The notes under the pieces are model-generated. The model was not told the DNA's origin. It worked only from the letters and a program-made list of their open reading frames with translations, and ran no database searches. Below, piece by piece: positions 25,904 through 34,561 of a stretch of 43,483 bases of DNA. Position 1 is the first letter of the stretch, and each line of letters begins with the position of its first letter. The stretch lies in NCBI GenBank assembly GCA_036526135.1, contig DATCZA010000051.1, forward strand, positions 1 to 43,483. Reading direction: 5' to 3'. Source of the stretch: UBA2965 sp036526135 (lineage in GTDB: Bacteria; Pseudomonadota; Gammaproteobacteria; Pseudomonadales; Azotimanducaceae). The position numbers and the translations under genes are program-made.

Positions 25904-27005
25904 CCGGGGAGTTCCAGTCGGTTCGAAGGGTCTCGATGAGGGTGCGAAATTTACCGCTTTCGATGGAGGCGCGCAATTCAGCCATCAGCCAGTGGTAGTA
26001 GTGGAGGTTGTGGTGCGTCATCAGCATGCTGCCCAGCATCTCGCCGCATTTGTCCAGATGATGAAGATAGGCCCGCGAGAAATTCGCGCAGGTGTAGCAG
26101 CCGCAGCGCTCATCGAGGGGCAGGTCCGATTCCCGATGCCTGGCGTTGCGGATCTTCAGGGTTCCCGCCGACGTGAAGGCGTAGCCGTTGCGCGCGTTGC
26201 GCGTGGGCATCACGCAATCGAACATGTCCACGCCGAGCCCCACTGCACGAACGAGGTCCTCAGGCGTGCCGACCCCCATGAGATATCTTGGTTTGGTCGT
26301 GGGCATCAGCGGCAACAGCCGGTCTAGAACCTCCCTCATCTCCGACTTGCTCTCCCCCACCGAGAGCCCGCCGATGGCGTAACCGGGGAAGTCGAGCTCG
26401 ACCAGTGACTCCAAGCTCGCCTGACGCAGAGCCGGAAACATGCCGCCCTGGACGATCCCGAAGAGGAGACCACCGGACGAGGGTTGGTGCGCACGCAGGC
26501 TGCGCTCCGCCCAGCGCATCGACAGCTCCATGGACAGGCGGGCCTCGGCTTCCGTCGCGGGGTAAGGCGTGCACTCGTCGAACACCATCAAAACGTCGCT
26601 GCCCAGAGCGCGCTGGACGGCAACCGAGCGCTCGGGCGTAAGCTCGACACGATCGCCGTTCACCGGCGAGCGGAAAACCACGCCCTCCTCGCTGATCTTG
26701 CGCAGCTCTCCCAGGCTCCAAACCTGAAAGCCACCGCTGTCGGTGAGGACTGGACCATCCCAGTGCATGAACTCGTGAATGCCGCCCAAGGATTCAATGA
26801 GCCGTTCTCCGGGGCGCAGCATCAGATGAAAGGTATTGCCGAGCAGCATCTGCGTCCCTACCTCCTTCAGCGCGCGCGGCGTCATGGCCTTGACGGTCCC
26901 GTAGGTTCCGCAGGGCATGAAAACCGGTGTCTCGACCGTGCCGTGCGCCGTTTTCAGGCGCCCGCGCCGGGCAGCGCCGTCGGTGCCAAGCAACTCAAAG
27001 CTCAT
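25890..27005 (-). CDS. tgt: queuine tRNA-ribosyltransferase (Tgt)
   Basis: Exchanges guanine-34 for preQ1 in tRNAs for Asp, Asn, His and Tyr. The ATG at 27005 gives 371 residues; the frame runs further upstream into queA without family resemblance. Substrate and catalytic segments LTDSGGFQVWSL and DMFDCVMPTRNARNG (the latter carrying the catalytic aspartate) are present. The C-terminal zinc site is CGCYTCANFSRAYLHH. Start overlaps queA by 11 bp; yajC overlaps its 3' end by 14 bp. Confidence 0.98.
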   Translation of the reverse strand: MSFELLGTDGAARRGRLKTAHGTVETPVFMPCGTYGTVKAMTPRALKEVGTQMLLGNTFHLMLRPGERLIESLGGIHEFMHWDGPVLTDSGGFQVWSLGELRKISEEGVVFRSPVNGDRVELTPERSVAVQRALGSDVLMVFDECTPYPATEAEARLSMELSMRWAERSLRAHQPSSGGLLFGIVQGGMFPALRQASLESLVELDFPGYAIGGLSVGESKSEMREVLDRLLPLMPTTKPRYLMGVGTPEDLVRAVGLGVDMFDCVMPTRNARNGYAFTSAGTLKIRNARHRESDLPLDERCGCYTCANFSRAYLHHLDKCGEMLGSMLMTHHNLHYYHWLMAELRASIESGKFRTLIETLRTDWNSPDEPI

Positions 27006-28017
27006 CGGTTCGCTCCATGAAGCAAGCATCTCCGTAGCTGAAAAAGCGATATCCCTCGTCGACCGCCTCCGCATAGGCGGCCATCACCCGTTCGTAACCT
27101 GCAAACGCGCAGACGAGCATCAGCAGGGTGGACCGCGGCAGGTGGAAATTCGTGAGCAGCACATCCACCACGCGAAACGGAAATCCGGGCGTGATGAACA
27201 GATCGGTCTCGCCCGAGCCCGCCTCGACTTCGCCGCTTCGAGCCGCGGCACTTTCGAGGGTGCGGACCACCGTGGTGCCCACGGCGACGATCCGGCCTCC
27301 GCGCTCCCGGCACTCGGCCAGAGCACGAGCCGCGCGGCTGCAGATCTCGTACCGCTCGGCATGCATCCGGTGCTGCGAGATGTCGTCCACCCGAACGGGC
27401 TGGAACGTCCCGGCGCCCACGTGGAGAGTGACTTCGGCGATCTCCACCCCTCGGTCGCGAACCTGCCGGAGCAGATCTTCCGTGAAGTGCAGGCCGGCGG
27501 TGGGCGCCGCCACCGCGCCGGGCCGGCGTCCGTATACGGTCTGGTAGCGATCGGCATCCACGGTCCCGGCCGCTCGCTCAATGTAGGGCGGCAGCGGCGT
27601 TTCGCCGCGTTGTTCCAGGAATGCGAGCACGTCTGACGGAAAGCGCAGGCTGTAGAAATCCCCTTTTCGACCGAGCACCTCGAGTTCGGCATCGCCAATC
27701 TGGATGAACCGGCCTGGTTTGAGCGCCTTGCTGACCCGGACCTGACACAGCGCCTCGGTTTCGCCCTCGATTCGCTCGACCAGCACCTCGGCCTGCCCGC
27801 CGCTGTCCTTGACGCCATGCAGCCGCGCCTTGATGACACGGGTGTCGTTGAGCACGAGCAGATCGCCGGGCATCAGCAGCTCGGGAAACCGATGAAAGCC
27901 GAGGTGCTCGATCCCATCGCCGGCAATGTGCATGAGCTTGCTGGCGTCTCTCCTGGACGCGGGAGCCTGGGCAATCTGCCCGCTTGGGAGCTCATAGTCG
28001 AAGTCGCCTGGGTGCAT
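26995..28017 (-). CDS. queA: S-adenosylmethionine:tRNA ribosyltransferase-isomerase QueA
   Basis: Transfers and isomerises the ribosyl moiety of SAM to preQ1-tRNA, making epoxyqueuosine. 340 residues with the family start FDYELPSGQIAQAPASRRD and conserved segments LVLNDTRVIKARL, AAPTAGLHFTE and VTLHVGAGTFQPV. First gene of the queA-tgt-yajC-secDF operon. On the minus strand a -10-like TAGAAT (28059-28054) lies about 37 bp before the ATG, but the -35 region is poor, so the promoter call is tentative. Divergent from a small cupin gene. Confidence 0.98.
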   Translation of the reverse strand: MHPGDFDYELPSGQIAQAPASRRDASKLMHIAGDGIEHLGFHRFPELLMPGDLLVLNDTRVIKARLHGVKDSGGQAEVLVERIEGETEALCQVRVSKALKPGRFIQIGDAELEVLGRKGDFYSLRFPSDVLAFLEQRGETPLPPYIERAAGTVDADRYQTVYGRRPGAVAAPTAGLHFTEDLLRQVRDRGVEIAEVTLHVGAGTFQPVRVDDISQHRMHAERYEICSRAARALAECRERGGRIVAVGTTVVRTLESAAARSGEVEAGSGETDLFITPGFPFRVVDVLLTNFHLPRSTLLMLVCAFAGYERVMAAYAEAVDEGYRFFSYGDACFMERTDEL

Positions 28018-28146
28018 TGGTTTTACCGACCAACGGAACTGCGCAGGCCGCGGATTCTAATCCGGCGCGTGCAGGAGCAAAAGCGCGCCCTGCTGGGGCA
28101 TAATGGCAGCGCTTTCAGCCACGCTCACGGAGGCCCGGGAAATCAG

Positions 28147-28491
28147 ATGATCATCAGGCACATGAACCGCTCGTACAACCGGCAGGAAGCCGAGGCGGAA
28201 ATTCGCGACCGGGGTCTCCACGAGATGGTCTTCGAGGTCCCCGCCGTCGACAACGAGCCGCACTGGCACGATTTCGACGCCTATCTCTACCTGCTCGATG
28301 GCACGCTGCACCTGCGGGACGTGCAAGCCGGCGTGGTGCACGAGTGCTCCCCGGGCATGCGAATCGATGTGCCGGCCAAGACCGTGCACGCAGAGCAAAG
28401 CAAAGGCTACAAGGTGCTGCTCGGCTGTACCCGGGACCCGGCGACCTTTGACGAGGGGCTCAATCGGGATCCTGCTACCCTGCCCGACTGA
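28147..28491 (+). CDS. small cupin-domain protein
   Basis: A single-domain cupin of about 114 residues (ATG at 28147; ATG at 28162 is possible). Cupin motif 1 carries the metal-ligand histidines in EPHWHDFDAYLYLLDG, and motif 2 contains PAKTVHAEQ with the third histidine. There is no signal peptide. Its substrate cannot be inferred; small cupins include dioxygenases, isomerases and simple binding proteins. A GGAGG-like ribosome-binding sequence lies about 15 bp upstream. It is convergent with the PhyH gene 40 bp away and divergent from queA. Confidence 0.82.
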   Translation: MIIRHMNRSYNRQEAEAEIRDRGLHEMVFEVPAVDNEPHWHDFDAYLYLLDGTLHLRDVQAGVVHECSPGMRIDVPAKTVHAEQSKGYKVLLGCTRDPATFDEGLNRDPATLPD

Positions 28492-28531
28492 TCGGCCGGA
28501 CGAAGACGGACCCGACTAGCTGACGAGCCGG

Positions 28532-29485
28532 CTACCGCCGCCGCACCCGCGGCCAGACCACCGGAAACCTTGGCGCGCGATCCAGAGGGTCGCCGTCACG
28601 AAGGTCGAGGGTATCCCGAAACGGCTCCGGGGATGATGCTCTGCGGAAGTAGCGGGAGTCGCCTAGCGCGTAGCGCACGGAGGCGGCCCGCCGGGTGGCC
28701 GAGCCGGAGACGTTCCCCGCAGCGCCATGAACGGTCGACCAGTGATGCACGATCACGTCGCCCGGATCCGCCTCCAGATAGACCACGTCAGGGCCTTCGA
28801 CGTCGATGGGCGGCAGGGTCTCGAGACCGGAGTGCTCAATGCCGTCCCTCTCGGGGAATGTCCCGTCGTCCGTGACGAAGTCGCTGGGCTTGAACAGGCG
28901 TCCCCAGCGGTGCGAACCGCGCACGTAGCCCATGCAACCGTTCTCCCGGGTCACGGGATCCACGGGCACCCAGCACACGGCAACCTCGCCCTGCACGAGA
29001 AAGTAAGGCTCGTCCTGGTGAAAGGGTGTACGGATGCGCGAGCCGGGCTCCTTGAGAAACAGCTGGTCCGCGTAAAAGACAATTTTGCCCGTGCCTGTGA
29101 GGTCGGCAACGATTTCCGGCAGCGGCCCTTCGAGATGATGGCGCCGGATTCCAGAATGCCAGCTGGCGGCATCCGTCTCCACGATGCTGCGTCCGACGAT
29201 GGGCGCGTCTCTTCCTCCCTCGACGGCAATCGACGCATCCGGGACCGCCGCTATCATTCCGTTGGCAAGCGCCGCCATGTCCACCCGAATGCCTTGCGTG
29301 CGTCCGCCCGTCACCGAACGCTGGTCCATGGCCCTGTGAGGTTGATGTTCGAAAACGTCTTCGAGCTGGGCTTCGAGCAACTCGACCCAGGACAAGGGAT
29401 AGATGTTCTTCAGCCGGACGAAACCGTCCCGTGCATAGGCCTCGCGCTCGGCGTCCGACACGTCTCTGACCGGCGAGCCGTCCAC
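28532..29485 (-). CDS. phytanoyl-CoA dioxygenase (PhyH) family Fe/2-oxoglutarate oxygenase
   Basis: A 317-residue non-heme iron, 2-oxoglutarate-dependent oxygenase of the PhyH family. The iron facial triad is visible as the HxD in TPFHQDEPYFLVQGE and the distal histidine in DVIVHHWSTVHGAAGN. SVRYALGDSRYF near the end supplies the arginine expected to bind 2-oxoglutarate. The start is a GTG at 29485; there is no ATG before the conserved region. It lies 3 bp after the CmcJ-like gene, so it forms an operon with it and the methyltransferase-like gene upstream. PhyH relatives hydroxylate lipids, ectoine, phosphonates or secondary metabolites; the substrate here is unknown. Confidence 0.9.
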   Translation of the reverse strand: MDGSPVRDVSDAEREAYARDGFVRLKNIYPLSWVELLEAQLEDVFEHQPHRAMDQRSVTGGRTQGIRVDMAALANGMIAAVPDASIAVEGGRDAPIVGRSIVETDAASWHSGIRRHHLEGPLPEIVADLTGTGKIVFYADQLFLKEPGSRIRTPFHQDEPYFLVQGEVAVCWVPVDPVTRENGCMGYVRGSHRWGRLFKPSDFVTDDGTFPERDGIEHSGLETLPPIDVEGPDVVYLEADPGDVIVHHWSTVHGAAGNVSGSATRRAASVRYALGDSRYFRRASSPEPFRDTLDLRDGDPLDRAPRFPVVWPRVRRR

Positions 29486-29488
29486 GGC

Positions 29489-30313
29489 TTAGAGGCCGAA
29501 GAAGCAGAGCACGCGCATCTCCACGCTTTCGCGCTGAGCGGGATCCGTACCCGCGCGCGGATCTCTGAATGCGGAATGAGGAGTCCAGAAGGGCCGGCCC
29601 TCGGCCGCGCAGCGGCTGTCGTAAGTGCGAAACACGATGACCTCTTCGGCAGTCAGGTCCGGGTACGTGTACCAGCGATGCCGGTCCGGGTCCTTCGGAC
29701 AGCGCACGCCGAAGGTTTCGAACTCCAGCCGCTGGCCGCCGTACTCCGGCACCAGGATGGAAAACAGATCCGAGCGGGGCACGCTGGCCGCGTCGCACAG
29801 GGCGAGCGGTCGGTCCGGTCGTCGGGCCCCCACGTTGCGCCAGAACTGCAGCATGACCACGCGTTCCGCTTTCGCGATCTCATCCTGACGGACACCGATG
29901 GTCTCCAGAGCCGGCGCGAGAAAGGCGCCGTAAGCTCGATCCGGGTCCCGGATCATGTCGAGATAGTCGTCGGTGAAGTCCGAATGAACGAACTCGATGG
30001 GCGCGTAGTCGGCCACTGCGCGGGCACTGGCAGGGCTGCGGACGATCGGCGGATACGCCAGCGCGTGATCGCAACCGAGGAACCCCTGCGCCAGTTCTCG
30101 CACTTCGGCCATGTGAACGTCGGCAAGGTGGGCAGCGTCGCTCCAGTCGTGGACCTCCGAGACATGATCCAGTCGGGAAAAACCGCACTCCTCGAATTCG
30201 AGATCCGGCGTCGTTCTTGCATTGCGGATCGTAACCTGGACCGTTCGGGCCGAATCGCCGTCACCGTAGTTCAGCGATGTTTCGCAGTAGCGCTGCAGAC
30301 AAGCGCCGGACAT
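29489..30313 (-). CDS. CmcJ/NvfI-type oxidoreductase
   Basis: A 274-residue protein resembling the CmcJ/NvfI oxygenase-like family, named from cephamycin and novofumigatonin biosynthesis. Family hallmarks as I recall them are present: MLQFWRNVGARRPDRPLALC, then a tyrosine/tryptophan segment HRWYTYPDLTAEEVIVFRTYDS, and the histidine in TPHSAFRDP followed by RESVEMRVLCFF. CmcJ and NvfI act in hydroxylation or endoperoxide chemistry with non-heme iron and 2-oxoglutarate, but most bacterial members are uncharacterised. It lies 10 bp after the methyltransferase-like gene and 3 bp before PhyH, so all three are probably co-expressed. Confidence 0.8.
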   Translation of the reverse strand: MSGACLQRYCETSLNYGDGDSARTVQVTIRNARTTPDLEFEECGFSRLDHVSEVHDWSDAAHLADVHMAEVRELAQGFLGCDHALAYPPIVRSPASARAVADYAPIEFVHSDFTDDYLDMIRDPDRAYGAFLAPALETIGVRQDEIAKAERVVMLQFWRNVGARRPDRPLALCDAASVPRSDLFSILVPEYGGQRLEFETFGVRCPKDPDRHRWYTYPDLTAEEVIVFRTYDSRCAAEGRPFWTPHSAFRDPRAGTDPAQRESVEMRVLCFFGL

Positions 30314-30323
30314 CGCGCGGCGC

Positions 30324-31010
30324 CTACCAGACGCCTCGGAATATGCGGTAAGGCGTCTGCTTCATGTACTCCCTGTACTCATCGCCACGTCCTTTGAGCA
30401 ACTGCTTCTCCTCGATGGGTATGAACGTCAGGAACGTGAGCCCCATAATCCCCGCCCAGGCCAGCTGCGCCGCGTTGGGATGAAGCAGCAGGGAGGTCAG
30501 CCCCATGTAACACGCGCCCCGGTACATTGGATGTCTGACGCTGGCGTAGGAACCCTCCGTCTGCAGCGGCGCTTCGGCAGAAGCGCCATGCGTCTGCTCG
30601 TGTCCCGGTACTCCCGCAAAGGCCCGAATCCCTTCGAACGTGGTCCCTTCTGTGAACGCGAGAAAAGACATCATGAACGCGCAACCTCCTAGAAACGTCA
30701 CCCAGCCCGGAAGCGCCAGCGCGGGGCCCGGCATCGGATAGTGAATCAGATACACGGCGATCCAGGAGGCGATGGCCACCACCATGTAGAGCCTGCGCTC
30801 CGCGGGGCTTCCCGCCGGATTGCTCGAAACCAGCTTCTTGAACCCGGGCGTCATCATCACGTAGTGGACGACCATGTAGGCCAAGAACAAGCCGGCGTTG
30901 AGAAGGTAGTTGACGGCCGGAGCTGCGGGATCATGGCGAAACCCCACCATGAGAGAGGCGGCGACCGAACCGAAGCCAATGACCGCAAACCAGGTATACA
31001 GCTTCTGCAT
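30324..31010 (-). CDS. membrane methyltransferase-like protein (isoprenylcysteine methyltransferase/NnrU group)
   Basis: A 228-residue polytopic membrane protein with about six hydrophobic helices. The C-terminal part carries the signature of ICMT/PEMT-type membrane methyltransferases: SVRHPMYRGACYMG, then IPIEEKQLLKGRGDEYREYMKQTPYRIF, where the E-E and the Arg/His residues form the SAM site in relatives. NnrU-like proteins share this fold, so methyl transfer is likely but not proven. It is the first gene of a three-gene operon with the CmcJ-like and PhyH-like oxygenases and is divergent from a Rieske oxygenase, with 133 bp between. Confidence 0.78.
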   Translation of the reverse strand: MQKLYTWFAVIGFGSVAASLMVGFRHDPAAPAVNYLLNAGLFLAYMVVHYVMMTPGFKKLVSSNPAGSPAERRLYMVVAIASWIAVYLIHYPMPGPALALPGWVTFLGGCAFMMSFLAFTEGTTFEGIRAFAGVPGHEQTHGASAEAPLQTEGSYASVRHPMYRGACYMGLTSLLLHPNAAQLAWAGIMGLTFLTFIPIEEKQLLKGRGDEYREYMKQTPYRIFRGVW

Positions 31011-31143
31011 GCTCTCATCCCCTCAGAAAAGAGTTTCCCGAATATAGCCGAAGGCGCCGCGCAGCGCCTCCCCGCAAGGGAGGCGTTTCCAGCCGCGACC
31101 GCGGCTGGCATCATTGGGCGCAGGAGAAGCCAGCGGATCCGTC

Positions 31144-32484
31144 ATGACCATCGAGATCGTCAACCACACCCCCGAACCTGCCGTCATCGCCAACTACTCG
31201 ACGGCCCGCTACGTGGACCGCGACTACATGGAGCGGGAGTGGGAGCACGTCTGGCGCAGGTCCTGGCTGCTTGCCGGGTTGGAGAGCGACGTGCAGAAGC
31301 CCGGCGACTATTTCGTCTTCGACATGGGGCGCGAGCAGATTCTGGTGACCCGAACGGCTTCCGGCAACGTGCAGGGCTTCTACAACGTCTGTCAGCATCG
31401 AGGCAACCTGCTGGTGGCCGGCGAGCGCGGTCACGCCGACAGCTTCCGCTGCGCCTACCACGCGTGGACGTACGATACCGAAGGCTCTCTGAAGATCATT
31501 CCCTACCAGGAGCGGTTCGCCAGAGGTGTCCCGTGCGCCGAGCGATCGCTGCGGAAGGTGCACACGGACGTATGGGACGGTTTCGTGTTCGTCTCCCTCG
31601 CCGAGGAGCCTGAGCCGCTGCTCGATTTTCTGGGTCCGGTGGTGGAGATGCTCGCGCCTTACCGCTTTCGCAACATGGTTCTGGTTGAGGACCAGACGGT
31701 ACACCACAAGTGCAACTGGAAGGCCGTCGTCGACAATTTCAGCGAGCTTTACCACGTGGACTTTCTGCATCCCCAGCACAAACGAATGGTGGACTGCTGC
31801 AACGACACGGTGCATCTGTTTCCCCGCGGGCACACGGGCCTCGCCGTGCCGGGCGCGACGGTGAACCCGCGATTCCCGATCCCCGACGAGCCGACGGACC
31901 TTCAGTCCGCGCAGCTATCGAGCATCGGCCTTGATCCGGCCGATTTCCGAGGAAGGGTGATGGACGTGCGGGAGGCGGTGCAGAAGCGTAAGCGCGAGGT
32001 GGGCGCGGAGATGGGTTTCGACTACTCCGTTTTCTCGGAAGATCAGCTCTCCGATGTCTGGCAGTACAACCTGTTCCCAAACATCATTTTCTCCTTCACG
32101 CCGGAGCACTGCTGGGTAATGCGCCCGCGGCCCCACCCGACCGATCCGCAGCAGTGCTATTTCGACAAGCTCTCACTGCTGCTTTTCGCCGATCCCGAGA
32201 TCAACTCCAAAGCCACGTCGATCGTGGGTCCCGGGAGGCCGGAGGCAATATCCGGCACGCACCTGCCTGACGACTACGTCCGCCCGGAGCGCGACGTGTT
32301 CGATCATCAGGCCATCATCAGCGGCGAGAAGACCATGACCATCACCATCGATCAGGACATCGAACTGCTAGGCGGCGTTCAGACCGGTATGGCGTCTGCG
32401 GGTTTCGATACGGTCTGGCTGAACGACGACGAGATGCGCGTGCAGCACTTTCACAACGAGCTGGACCGACTCATCGGCAGCTGA
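31144..32484 (+). CDS. Rieske non-heme iron oxygenase, alpha subunit
   Basis: A 446-residue ring-hydroxylating oxygenase alpha subunit. The N-terminal Rieske [2Fe-2S] ligands are Cys83/His85 (NVCQHRGN) and Cys103/His106 (CAYHAW). The catalytic mononuclear iron site follows NWKAVVDNFSELYHVDFLHP, with His204 and His209. The bridging aspartate normally found just before the first histidine is represented by the NFSEL region, as in many RHO-type enzymes. No beta subunit, ferredoxin or reductase gene is adjacent, so electron donors must come from elsewhere. The substrate is unclear; such enzymes act on aromatics, carnitine or betaines. Confidence 0.9.
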   Translation: MTIEIVNHTPEPAVIANYSTARYVDRDYMEREWEHVWRRSWLLAGLESDVQKPGDYFVFDMGREQILVTRTASGNVQGFYNVCQHRGNLLVAGERGHADSFRCAYHAWTYDTEGSLKIIPYQERFARGVPCAERSLRKVHTDVWDGFVFVSLAEEPEPLLDFLGPVVEMLAPYRFRNMVLVEDQTVHHKCNWKAVVDNFSELYHVDFLHPQHKRMVDCCNDTVHLFPRGHTGLAVPGATVNPRFPIPDEPTDLQSAQLSSIGLDPADFRGRVMDVREAVQKRKREVGAEMGFDYSVFSEDQLSDVWQYNLFPNIIFSFTPEHCWVMRPRPHPTDPQQCYFDKLSLLLFADPEINSKATSIVGPGRPEAISGTHLPDDYVRPERDVFDHQAIISGEKTMTITIDQDIELLGGVQTGMASAGFDTVWLNDDEMRVQHFHNELDRLIGS

Positions 32485-32527
32485 CATCGCCCGGCGTGGG
32501 CCTTCCGGGGGCATCTCCGATGGCCGC

Positions 32528-33043
32528 TTACCGAATCGCCGGGGTTGCCGCCGCCATCTTGGCACCGTCGTAGACGATCTTCTTCGTTGGGACGAACTCC
32601 ACGACGACCCGCCGGGGACTATCGAGGAACTCCACGAACTGCTGCACGCGGTCATCGCCCTGTTCTGCCCGAATCTTCTTTGCAAAGGTCGGGTAGAACC
32701 AGTCCTTGATCTTGCGGTTGCTCTTGTCGTGGATGATCGAGATTCCCTTGTAGGTCACCGTCTTCCCGTAACCCATGTCCGTCCCGGCGCTGGAGATGCA
32801 TACGCACGTCCTGGGATCGCGCCGGATGGCGGGAAACCGTGCCCGCTGCTCCGACCCCGTGAGCCAGAGGCGGCCATCGTCGGTCTCGAGATAGCTCATG
32901 ATCACGCCTACAGGCTCGCCCTGCTTGTTGGTCCACATGAACGTGCACTCGCGCTGCTTCTGCCGAAGCTCCGTCTCCTTGTCCTCGTCCAGCCCGTACT
33001 GCGTGACGTCCTCGTAATCCTCCGCGTATTCCTTTTCCGACAT
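32528..33043 (-). CDS. pyridoxamine 5'-phosphate oxidase family flavoprotein
   Basis: A 171-residue split-barrel flavin-binding protein (ATG at 33043; an upstream in-frame start adds 19 unconserved residues). The fold is indicated by ECTFMWTNKQGEPVGVIMSYLETDDGRLWLTGSE near the N-terminus and a following ARFPAIRRDPRTCVCIS strand-helix-strand segment. An acidic N-terminal extension (EYAEDYEDVTQYGLDEDKE) is unusual. Related proteins bind FMN, F420 or heme, so the substrate cannot be assigned. It is convergent with the Rieske gene, 43 bp away. Confidence 0.82.
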   Translation of the reverse strand: MSEKEYAEDYEDVTQYGLDEDKETELRQKQRECTFMWTNKQGEPVGVIMSYLETDDGRLWLTGSEQRARFPAIRRDPRTCVCISSAGTDMGYGKTVTYKGISIIHDKSNRKIKDWFYPTFAKKIRAEQGDDRVQQFVEFLDSPRRVVVEFVPTKKIVYDGAKMAAATPAIR

Positions 33044-33128
33044 GGCTGCGCTTCCCCGGTGATAAAGCTTCGAGTCTAGCCCGTCACGGTCCCGGCGCAA
33101 ACAAGCTCGAGCCCACCTGCGGATCGGC

Positions 33129-34013
33129 TCAGGAGTCGCAGACCACCACGTTGCCGCTGAAACTCATGATTCGTACGCTGCGATCGCCGTCGCCCTTTCT
33201 GAAACGCAGCGACTCGCCCGGGCCGAAGCCCCCGTCGGTCTCGGCATCGAAGCAGCTGTCGATGGAGCCGCTGAAGGTCTCGGCCTCTACGGAGATGTCA
33301 GCTGCATCCTCAACCACGACGGCAACGTCGCCGCTGGTCGACTCCATGACGAGGCTGCCTTTCGACGCAACCTGGGCGCGAACCTCGATGTCGCCGCTGA
33401 CCGAGGCAAGACGTGCCCGCTCCAGCGTTCCGGCCAGCAGCTGGAGATCGCCGCTCGTCGTGGCCGCATCCACCTGCCCGGCAATGGCGTCGGCGCCGAA
33501 ATCACCGCTCACGCTCGCTGCCTTGAGCACGGCGGCCTCGTTCCGGCCAGTGATCGCCATGTCGCCCGAGACCGTCCTCAATTCCACATCCGCGCTCCCG
33601 ACAGCGGTGACGATGTCTCCCGAGATCGTGTTGAGGCGTTGCTCTCCGTCAATCCCGCCGATCTCCAGATCGGCGCTGATCGATCGCACGACGAGACCGG
33701 CCGCCCTCGGCATCGAGATGTTCAACGTGCTCGCCATGTTCCTGCCCGAGTCACCCTCCGGGTATCGAACGGCGACGACGATCCGATCGCCGTCCCGATC
33801 CAGATCCAGGCCCAGGGCGTTGCTGCCAAGGGAGCCCGAGACCACCACCACGTCATCGGAGCCACCCGTAACGGTGACCGATCCAGACCGGTTGACGACC
33901 TCGACGACCTCGGCGCCGGCTGCGTCGATACGTTCGTCCAGAGCGGCCGCCACTGACGCGTTTGAGCTCAGACCGAACGCGGCGGCCAATGTGATCGTTG
34001 CGACGACTTTCAT
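33129..34013 (-). CDS. exported DUF4097-type beta-repeat protein
   Basis: A 294-residue protein with a signal peptide (about residues 1-23). The remainder is a right-handed beta-helix-like succession of short strands, repeating the theme SGDI/SGDM/SGDL (for example LNTISGDIVTAVGSADVELRTV, VSGDMAITG, TTSGDLQLLAG, VSGDIEVRAQ, TSGDVAVVVED). This is characteristic of DUF4097/putative-adhesin proteins. It overlaps the upstream anti-sigma gene by 4 bp and is the last gene of the sigma/anti-sigma operon, so it is probably exported to the periplasm or surface in response to that system. Molecular role unknown. Confidence 0.85.
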   Translation of the reverse strand: MKVVATITLAAAFGLSSNASVAAALDERIDAAGAEVVEVVNRSGSVTVTGGSDDVVVVSGSLGSNALGLDLDRDGDRIVVAVRYPEGDSGRNMASTLNISMPRAAGLVVRSISADLEIGGIDGEQRLNTISGDIVTAVGSADVELRTVSGDMAITGRNEAAVLKAASVSGDFGADAIAGQVDAATTSGDLQLLAGTLERARLASVSGDIEVRAQVASKGSLVMESTSGDVAVVVEDAADISVEAETFSGSIDSCFDAETDGGFGPGESLRFRKGDGDRSVRIMSFSGNVVVCDS

Positions 34014-34561
34014 GTTTCTGTCCTCTCAATCTGGGCCGAGCGGGCCACGGAGCGGGCAAGCCCGTCCATTTCGCCCAGCACGGCTATCTGCCGAAGATAG
34101 GTGGAGACGAGCAGGTCGAGCAGCAGTCGGCTATCGGGGTTGTGCTCGAGCTCGTCGTGAATTTTCGCAAGAGACGCTTCGATCTCCTTGAGGCTCTCCG
34201 CGACCGCGGCCTGGGACTCCGGCGACATCCGCGCCAGCTCCGCATCCAGGGACGCGATCAGCTGCGCCCGGGACCGCATGAGCTCTGGCGCGAGCCCGAC
34301 CTCCAGAAGTGCCGGACGGGCAGCCGGCACGCCGGCCGGCTCGGGAGCCGTCCCGGCGCGGAATAGCAGCGACGCGGCAACAGCGCCTAGAAGCAGCGAC
34401 GCGGCAAGCGCCGAAGGCAGACGCCAGCGCTTCGCGCGGGGCCCCGGCTCATCCAGCGCTGCGCGGATTTCCGGCCAGAGATCCCGCTCGGGCTCGACCT
34501 CCCCGGAAAGCCCGCGAACGCGCCGCAGGAATTCCAGGTCGTCGCGATCGTCACTCATCAT
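34010..34561 (-). CDS. membrane anti-sigma factor-like protein
   Basis: A 183-residue single-span protein. A charged cytoplasmic region of about 45 residues (DDLEFLRRVRGLSGEVEPERDLWPEI) precedes one transmembrane helix at about 50-66, and a helical periplasmic domain follows (LRSRAQLIASLDAELARM, AVAESLKEIEASLAKIHDEL). Position directly after an ECF sigma gene with a 4-bp overlap makes it the likely cognate anti-sigma factor. The usual zinc-binding HxxxCxxC motif is absent, so it would be a non-zinc type. No homologue is named with certainty. Confidence 0.8.
   Translation of the reverse strand: MMSDDRDDLEFLRRVRGLSGEVEPERDLWPEIRAALDEPGPRAKRWRLPSALAASLLLGAVAASLLFRAGTAPEPAGVPAARPALLEVGLAPELMRSRAQLIASLDAELARMSPESQAAVAESLKEIEASLAKIHDELEHNPDSRLLLDLLVSTYLRQIAVLGEMDGLARSVARSAQIERTET

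Noticed and set aside
28099..28104. CATAAT -10-like hexamer upstream of the small cupin gene at 28147
   Set aside because: No acceptable -35 hexamer at 16-18 bp spacing; chance match likely.
28727..30397. A 556-codon plus-strand frame opposite the PhyH and CmcJ-like genes
   Set aside because: No domain resemblance, and the minus-strand genes carry conserved iron-ligand motifs and operon spacing.
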